From NCBI GenBank assembly GCA_035555435.1, contig DATMGN010000031.1, positions 79,328 through 143,327 of the forward strand: 64,000 nucleotides of DNA, given 5' to 3'. Of the stretch, positions 62,913 to 64,000 are shown in pieces. Position 1 is the stretch's first letter. Each line of letters starts with the position of its first letter. A model generated the notes under the pieces. That model was not told the origin of the DNA. It made no database searches and saw only the letters and a program-made list of their open reading frames with translations. A program made the translations under genes and the position numbers. This DNA comes from 73-13 sp035555435. Its GTDB lineage: Bacteria > Actinomycetota > Actinomycetes > Actinomycetales > Microbacteriaceae.

Positions 62913-63359
62913 GTGGATGACGCCCCCGCCGCCGCGCCCCGGCGCCCCGTGACCGTGTCGGTCGCCGTCGTCGTCATCATGGTGCTCGCCGGGTTCGGGG
63001 TGCTGGAAGGCATCCTCGTCCTGCTGACCCGCTACGAGCCGACGGTCGTCGCCGCGGGCCTCGTCCTCGCCGTCTCTCTCGCGGGCGCGGCCAGCATCCT
63101 GCTCTCGTTGCTGCTCGGCGCGGTCGCGGCCGGCGTGTGGCGCGGCTCGCGAGTCGCCCGCATCCTCATCACCGTGTTCGCCGCGCTCGCACTCGCGCTC
63201 GACGTGGTGACCATCTCCGGCGCACCCGCCGACCTGTGGTGGACGGTCCTCGACGCCGCGTTCTACCTCTTCGTCATCGTCGCGCTCTGGGCGGGGAGGC
63301 CGACGATGGCGTTCTTCAGGCGGCGCCCTCGCCGCGACGCAGCCGCAGCGGCTTCCTGA
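62913..63359 (+). CDS. Four-helix membrane protein
   Basis: A 148-residue protein with four hydrophobic segments (about residues 15-33, 47-70, 80-100 and 112-130) and an alanine/arginine tail. No recognised motif. Its last 44 bases overlap the end of the convergent P-type ATPase gene (63316-63359). Confidence 0.65.
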   Translation: MDDAPAAAPRRPVTVSVAVVVIMVLAGFGVLEGILVLLTRYEPTVVAAGLVLAVSLAGAASILLSLLLGAVAAGVWRGSRVARILITVFAALALALDVVTISGAPADLWWTVLDAAFYLFVIVALWAGRPTMAFFRRRPRRDAAAAAS

Positions 63360-64000
63360 ACCACGCGCGGCCGATGAGCCGCCGGTGCACGAGTCGCACG
63401 AGCTCGATCAGCCCGATGCCGATCACGCAGATGAGTGCGACGAGCAGGGCGCCGTCGAAGCCCGGGTCGACGAACTCGAGGAATCCGCCCGCGAACGGGA
63501 TCGTGAAGACGAGGACGAGCCCGATCATCATCGCCCCGATGACCGCGCCCTTGACGAGTCCGATGGGCCGCGAAAGCACCCCGAGGATCCATAGGCCGAG
63601 GATCGCGAGCACGAGCGTCGCGCCGGTGCGCAGCGGCTTCGTCTCGATGCCGAGCGCCGTCGCCGCGCTCGCGAACGCGAGCAGCGCCACCGCCACGATC
63701 GCGCCGGTCGGCAGCGCGAACGCGAGCGACCGTCGCAGGAAGCCCGGCGTGTAGCGGGGCGTGTTCGGCAGCAGGGCGAGGAAGAACGCGGGGATCCCGA
63801 TCGTCAGGCCGTCGATGATCGACATCTGACGCGGCAGGAACGGAAACACCATGAGCGCGGCGCCGAACAGCACGGCGAGCAGCACCGCGTACGACGTCTT
63901 CGTGAGGAACAGCATCGAGACGCGCTCGATGTTCGCGATGACCTGACGCCCCTCCGCGACGACGCCGGGCAGGTGCGAGAAGCGGCCGTCGAGGAGGACG
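63316..64000 (-). CDS. C-terminal part of a cation-transporting P-type ATPase (5' end outside window)
   Basis: The open frame runs into the right edge. Just before the membrane part it reads DGRFSHLPGVVAEGRQVIANIERVSMLFLTKT, the start of the hinge that follows the P-domain in CtpE-like P-type ATPases, and then six hydrophobic segments. Catalytic motifs (DKTGT) lie outside the window. CtpE-type pumps move divalent cations such as Ca2+ (family knowledge). Partial. Confidence 0.82.
   Translation of the reverse strand, partial: VLLDGRFSHLPGVVAEGRQVIANIERVSMLFLTKTSYAVLLAVLFGAALMVFPFLPRQMSIIDGLTIGIPAFFLALLPNTPRYTPGFLRRSLAFALPTGAIVAVALLAFASAATALGIETKPLRTGATLVLAILGLWILGVLSRPIGLVKGAVIGAMMIGLVLVFTIPFAGGFLEFVDPGFDGALLVALICVIGIGLIELVRLVHRRLIGRAWFRKPLRLRRGEGAA

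Overview
The window is GC-rich (G or C at most codon third positions) and comes from an actinobacterium, most likely a member of the Microbacteriaceae. The evidence is the AdnAB helicase-nuclease pair, a mycobacterial-style gene order at the left end (metalloprotease-like protein, ThiF-like protein, UvrD2, NudC, AdnB, AdnA, DUF3107, ferritin-like protein, DEAD-box helicase), the actinobacterial form of DapD, DUF3117, and a very high share of apparently leaderless genes. No rRNA, tRNA, prophage, plasmid function, intact insertion sequence or CRISPR array was seen.

Layout. 1-15.2 kb: DNA repair and RNA metabolism (uvrD2, nudC, adnB, adnA, a DEAD-box helicase). 15.2-23.8 kb: a sulfur acquisition and cysteine region with an Ssu-type ABC transporter, a DszA/NtaA-type flavin monooxygenase, a rhodanese, a hydrolase, and an operon of a cysteine-synthase-fold enzyme, a GNAT and an LLM oxidoreductase. 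23.8-29.2 kb: PHP phosphoesterase, membrane EEP hydrolase, large membrane protein, aminopeptidase P. 29.3-35.3 kb: stress membrane protein, a soluble MgtE-N/CBS protein overlapping DUF1003 and Mrp, a LysR regulator facing a 34-residue membrane protein, TatB, an O-methyltransferase and DUF3117. 35.3-44.8 kb: diaminopimelate synthesis (dapE, dapD, dapC), a PIG-V-like glycosyltransferase, an FAD oxidoreductase, citrate synthase, a DUF559 protein and ferredoxin. 45-47.6 kb: typA and a broken GIY-YIG gene between two long repeats. 47.6-55.4 kb: an FAD monooxygenase and a peptide-type ABC transporter. 55.4-64 kb: a CPBP protease, small enzymes, ychF, and the end of a P-type ATPase cut by the window edge.

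Gene expression looks strongly leaderless. More than twenty genes have a TANNNT -10 box whose last base is 6-8 nt before the start codon, with no Shine-Dalgarno site. This rule corrects several starts, including citrate synthase and the ferritin-like protein. Downstream operon genes are instead coupled by 4-bp ATGA or GTGA overlaps.

The least explained content is short palindromic repeats. Two small nuclease-type genes, one DUF559 and one GIY-YIG, each sit between copies of a different repeat: a 51-bp unit with 15-bp inverted arms (five copies in the window) and a 117-bp compound unit (two copies about 93% identical). Related fragments lie in frame inside four protein-coding genes. No CRISPR, restriction or toxin locus is evident, so these nuclease-repeat arrangements are the best candidates for an undescribed system.
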